NCBI GenBank assembly: GCA_025929595.1
Contig: JAICQA010000080.1
Coordinates: 1-9,324, forward strand
Length of the DNA: 9,324 bases
Reading direction: 5' to 3'
Source of the DNA: Xanthobacteraceae bacterium
GTDB lineage: Bacteria; Pseudomonadota; Alphaproteobacteria; Rhizobiales; Xanthobacteraceae
The notes beneath the pieces are model-generated. The model did not search any database and was not told where the DNA came from. It saw only the letters and a list, made by a program, of their open reading frames with translations. Each line of letters opens with the position of its first letter. Position 1 is the first letter of the stretch. The position numbers and the translations under genes are program-made. This document shows positions 7,195 to 9,324 of the stretch, piece by piece.

Positions 7195-8054
7195 CCGACA
7201 TCGTCGCCGGCCGAGTCGCCTCCACGCCCGTTGCCGCGCGCCGCGTGCGAAGCCGTGTGGGCTTCTCGTGGATCGTGCCGGCGCTCTACATCTTCTTCCT
7301 GCTGGTGCCGATTTACTGGCTTCTCAATATGTCGTTCAAGACGACGAACGAAATCCTCGGCTCGTTCTCGCTCTGGCCGCGCGAGTTCACCTTTGCGAAC
7401 TACGCAAAGATCGTGAGCGACCCGGTCTGGTACAACGGGTATCTGAACTCGATCCTCTACGCGACGCTGAATACCGTCATCTCTGTGTCGGCTGCGCTGC
7501 CGGCGGCCTACGCGTTCTCGCGCTACCGCTTCCTCGGCGACAAGCATCTGTTCTTCTGGCTGCTCACGAACCGCATGGCACCGCCGGCGATCTTCGCGCT
7601 GCCCTTCTTTCAACTCTATTCGTCGGTCGGATTGTTCGACACGCATATCGCGGTCGCTCTCGCGCACTGCCTGTTCAACATCCCGCTCGCGGTGTGGATT
7701 CTCGAAGGATTCATGTCGGGCGTGCCGAAGGAGATCGACGAGACGGCCTATGTGGACGGCTATTCGTTCCAACGCTTCTTCTTCAAGATCTTCATCCCGC
7801 TGATCGCCGGCGGCATCGGCGTCGCGGCCTTCTTCTGCTTCATGTTCTCGTGGGTCGAACTGCTGCTCGCGAAAACGCTGACCTCGGTCGATGCGCGACC
7901 GATCGCGTCGGTGATGACCCGCACGATCAGTATTTCCGGCTATGAACTCGGCGTACTGGCGGCAGCCGGCGCGCTCACGATCATTCCCGGCGCGATCGTC
8001 ATCTATTTCGTGCGCAACTACATCGCCAAGGGCTTCGCCCTTGGGCGCGTGTGA
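7191..8054 (+). CDS. glpQ: GlpQ, glycerol ABC transporter permease
   Basis: Second inner-membrane permease, MalG/CUT1 type, 287 residues; pairs with GlpP to form the channel. A basic N-terminal tail (about 1-25) is followed by a first helix (about 26-46), five more hydrophobic segments and the EAA coupling loop EIDETAYVDGYSFQRFF at 181-197, then a short cytoplasmic end (NYIAKGFALGRV). The name follows the rhizobial operon; it is unrelated to the enteric glycerophosphodiester phosphodiesterase GlpQ. ATG 7191 overlaps the glpP stop by 4 nt (ATGA); the GAGGAGG upstream overlaps the end of glpP. The frame stays open far upstream inside glpP, but that part is only GC-driven shadow. After the stop there is a 172-nt gap with stem-loops before glpU, the first substantial break in this operon after glpD. 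Confidence 0.93.
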   Translation: MTDIVAGRVASTPVAARRVRSRVGFSWIVPALYIFFLLVPIYWLLNMSFKTTNEILGSFSLWPREFTFANYAKIVSDPVWYNGYLNSILYATLNTVISVSAALPAAYAFSRYRFLGDKHLFFWLLTNRMAPPAIFALPFFQLYSSVGLFDTHIAVALAHCLFNIPLAVWILEGFMSGVPKEIDETAYVDGYSFQRFFFKIFIPLIAGGIGVAAFFCFMFSWVELLLAKTLTSVDARPIASVMTRTISISGYELGVLAAAGALTIIPGAIVIYFVRNYIAKGFALGRV

Positions 8055-8226
8055 GGTCCGTCATGCGCGCTACCAGGATCAGAAATTTCCGTCTTCCCGC
8101 CCGGCGGCCATCACCTCCCAGGCTGCCGGCTTTTGCGGGCGACGAGACCCGGCCCCCTCTTTTTTCCGCGCCCGCGATCTTCGAGGGGGCCCGGGCTCGG
8201 CGCCGCACCGTTGAAGGAGCGCGTCC
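8055..8226 (+). other. 172-nt gap between glpQ and glpU with two stem-loops
   Basis: No gene was found here. Hairpin 1: CCGGCGGCC (8101-8109) pairs with GGCTGCCGG (8121-8129) over 9 bp including one G-U, with an 11-nt loop, and is followed by CTTTTG. Hairpin 2: 8144-8159 pairs with 8183-8198 in 14 of 16 positions around a 23-nt loop that starts with six T. GCCGG at 8125-8129 could instead pair with CCGGC at 8149-8153, so alternative folds exist. The T-runs are short or lie inside a loop, so this is not a clear terminator. An attenuating or 3'-end-stabilising element that lets permease and binding-protein levels differ is plausible. Confidence 0.5.
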
Positions 8227-8505
8227 ATGAATCTTTCCTGGATGGCGTGGACGCCGACGACAGCGGCTTTTTTCATCTCCATCGCGCTGATGCTCGTCGG
8301 CATGACGGTCTGGCAGATCGTCGCTCCGTCCGAAGAGCGCATCGGCGTTCTCCGCATTCCCACCACACCAGGCGACCGGCTGTTCCTCACGCTGCTGGGC
8401 GCCGCCTACATCCACCTTGCTTGGCTCGGGCTTGTCGGCCCGAGCCTGTGGTGGGCGCTGGCCATCTCGGTCCTCTACGGACTCGCGGTGTTCCGATGGG
8501 TGTGA
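8227..8505 (+). CDS. glpU: GlpU, small three-helix inner-membrane protein (DUF2160 type) of the glycerol transporter operon
   Basis: A 92-residue integral membrane protein of unknown biochemical role, found in rhizobial glp operons. Three hydrophobic segments are visible: about 11-33, 50-71 and 73-90. A short polar loop (SEERIGVLRIPTTPGDR, 35-51) separates the first two, and the PTTPGDRLF and AYIHLAWLGL segments look like the family's conserved core. The protein is Trp-rich and has no signal peptide or enzyme motif. GAAGGAG (8212-8218) lies 8 nt before ATG 8227, a strong ribosome site. Its place between the permeases and the binding protein suggests an accessory subunit or assembly/stability factor of the transporter, but that is inference. 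Identification as GlpU rests on position, size and recalled family resemblance. Confidence 0.85.
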   Translation: MNLSWMAWTPTTAAFFISIALMLVGMTVWQIVAPSEERIGVLRIPTTPGDRLFLTLLGAAYIHLAWLGLVGPSLWWALAISVLYGLAVFRWV

Positions 8506-8584
8506 AGCGAGGTGTCAACCCGCCGCGCGGTGAAGCGTTCGCACCGTGCCGGTCCCGTCAACACGGACGCCCAGGAGGAAGTCA

Positions 8585-9324
8585 ATGCAAAGGAGTCTGA
8601 TGGCCATGCTGGCCGTGACGACCCTGGCGATCGGGTCGTTGCCGGCTCTCGCCGACGAGCAGGCGGCAAAGCGATGGATCGACAGCGAGTTTCAGCCGTC
8701 CGTGCTGACGAAAGACCAGCAGCTGGACGAAATGCGCTGGTTCATCAAGACCGCCGCGCCGTTCAAGGGAATGGAGATCAACCTCGTCGCCGAGGGAATT
8801 CCCACACACGAATATGAGGCGAAGACCCTTGCCAAAGCGTTCGAGGAAATTACCGGCATCAAGGTCAATATCCAGATCATGGGCGAAGGCGACGTCGTCC
8901 AGGCCTTGCAGACGCAACTGCAGACCGGCCGCAATCTTTATGACGGCTACGTGAACGACTCCGACCTGATCGGGATGCACGCGCGTCTCGGCCTGACGGT
9001 CAACCTCACCGACTGGATGGCGGGCGAGGGAAAGGACGTCACCAATCCCGGCCTCGATATCAAGGACTTCATGGGCATCTCGTTCACCACGGGGCCCGAC
9101 GGCAAGATCTGGCAATTGCCCGACCAGCAGTTCGCCAATCTCTACTGGTTCCGCAAGGACTGGTTCGACCGTCCGGATCTGAAGAAGCGCTTCAAGGACA
9201 AGTATGGATACGACCTCGGCGTGCCGACATACTGGTCTGCATATGAGTACATCTCCGACTTCTTCACTAACGACGTAAAGCAAATCGACGGCGTTCGCGT
9301 CTACGGACACATGGACTACGGCAA
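8585..9324 (+). CDS. glpV: GlpV, periplasmic glycerol-binding protein of the ABC transporter, N-terminal part, runs off right edge
   Basis: Extracytoplasmic solute-binding protein that delivers glycerol to GlpPQ. The first 246 codons are present; rhizobial relatives are, as I remember, about 575-580 residues, so roughly 57 percent is missing. A Sec signal peptide is clear: MQRSLMAMLAVTTLAIGSLP with a probable cleavage after ALA at residue 23, leaving DEQAAKRW; no lipobox cysteine is seen. The mature part has WIDSEFQPSVLTKDQQ, GIPTHEYEAKTLAKAFEEIT, LYDGYVNDSDLIG, DFMGISFTTGPDGK and LPDQQFANLYWFRKDWFDR, all characteristic of the GlpV group rather than generic sugar-binding proteins. AGGAGGAAG (8573-8581) sits just upstream of ATG 8585. 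A 79-nt gap separates it from glpU; it shows no convincing promoter or hairpin. Confidence 0.92.
   Translation, partial: MQRSLMAMLAVTTLAIGSLPALADEQAAKRWIDSEFQPSVLTKDQQLDEMRWFIKTAAPFKGMEINLVAEGIPTHEYEAKTLAKAFEEITGIKVNIQIMGEGDVVQALQTQLQTGRNLYDGYVNDSDLIGMHARLGLTVNLTDWMAGEGKDVTNPGLDIKDFMGISFTTGPDGKIWQLPDQQFANLYWFRKDWFDRPDLKKRFKDKYGYDLGVPTYWSAYEYISDFFTNDVKQIDGVRVYGHMDYG

Noticed and set aside
8101..8134. Intrinsic terminator after glpQ
   Set aside because: The 9-bp stem is followed by only four T and then GCGGG, so it is too weak to call a terminator. glpU and glpV downstream lack a clear promoter of their own.

Overview
The window is GC-rich, densely packed chromosomal DNA from an alphaproteobacterium, most likely of the order Hyphomicrobiales (Rhizobiales). 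The order is inferred from protein resemblance to rhizobial Glp and quinate-pathway proteins as I remember them, from the gene order glpR-glpD-glpS-glpT-glpP-glpQ-glpU-glpV, and from the base composition. No genus can be named from this. No RNA gene, insertion sequence, CRISPR array or phage gene was seen.

Left part (about 1-1584, minus strand): two genes of a catabolic quinate/shikimate module, transcribed leftward. First is an AroE-family dehydrogenase with an acidic NAD-type residue. It is followed 22 nt later by a 3-dehydroshikimate dehydratase of the QuiC type, which runs off the left edge. Together they would turn shikimate (or quinate via dehydroquinate) into 3-dehydroshikimate and then protocatechuate.

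Middle (1585-1715): a divergent intergenic region. It carries a 10-bp hairpin in the leader of the dehydrogenase mRNA, overlapping promoter-like elements on both strands, and a perfect 9-bp inverted repeat built on TTTCG just before glpR.

Right part (1716-9324, plus strand): an ABC-type glycerol uptake and oxidation operon like the glp operon described in Rhizobium leguminosarum. GlpR is the DeoR-family repressor and GlpD the FAD glycerol-3-phosphate dehydrogenase. GlpS and GlpT are two different ATPases, GlpP and GlpQ two permeases, GlpU a 92-residue three-helix membrane protein, and GlpV the periplasmic binding protein, cut by the right edge. Spacings are 11, 9, -1 and -4 nt from glpD through glpQ. 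They then widen to 172 nt (with two stem-loops) before glpU and 79 nt before glpV. Glycerol would be bound by GlpV, imported by GlpPQ powered by GlpST, phosphorylated by a GlpK not in this window, and oxidised to dihydroxyacetone phosphate by GlpD. GlpR probably represses both itself and glpD through TTTCG/CGAAA sites.

The system as a whole is known. The feature most worth a second look is the complementary degeneration of the two ATPases: GlpS has lost the H-loop histidine and GlpT has lost the LSGGQ signature, which predicts a transporter with one normal and one degenerate ATP site. The glpD-proximal operator cluster, the hairpins flanking gene boundaries and the unexplained GlpU are the next best leads.
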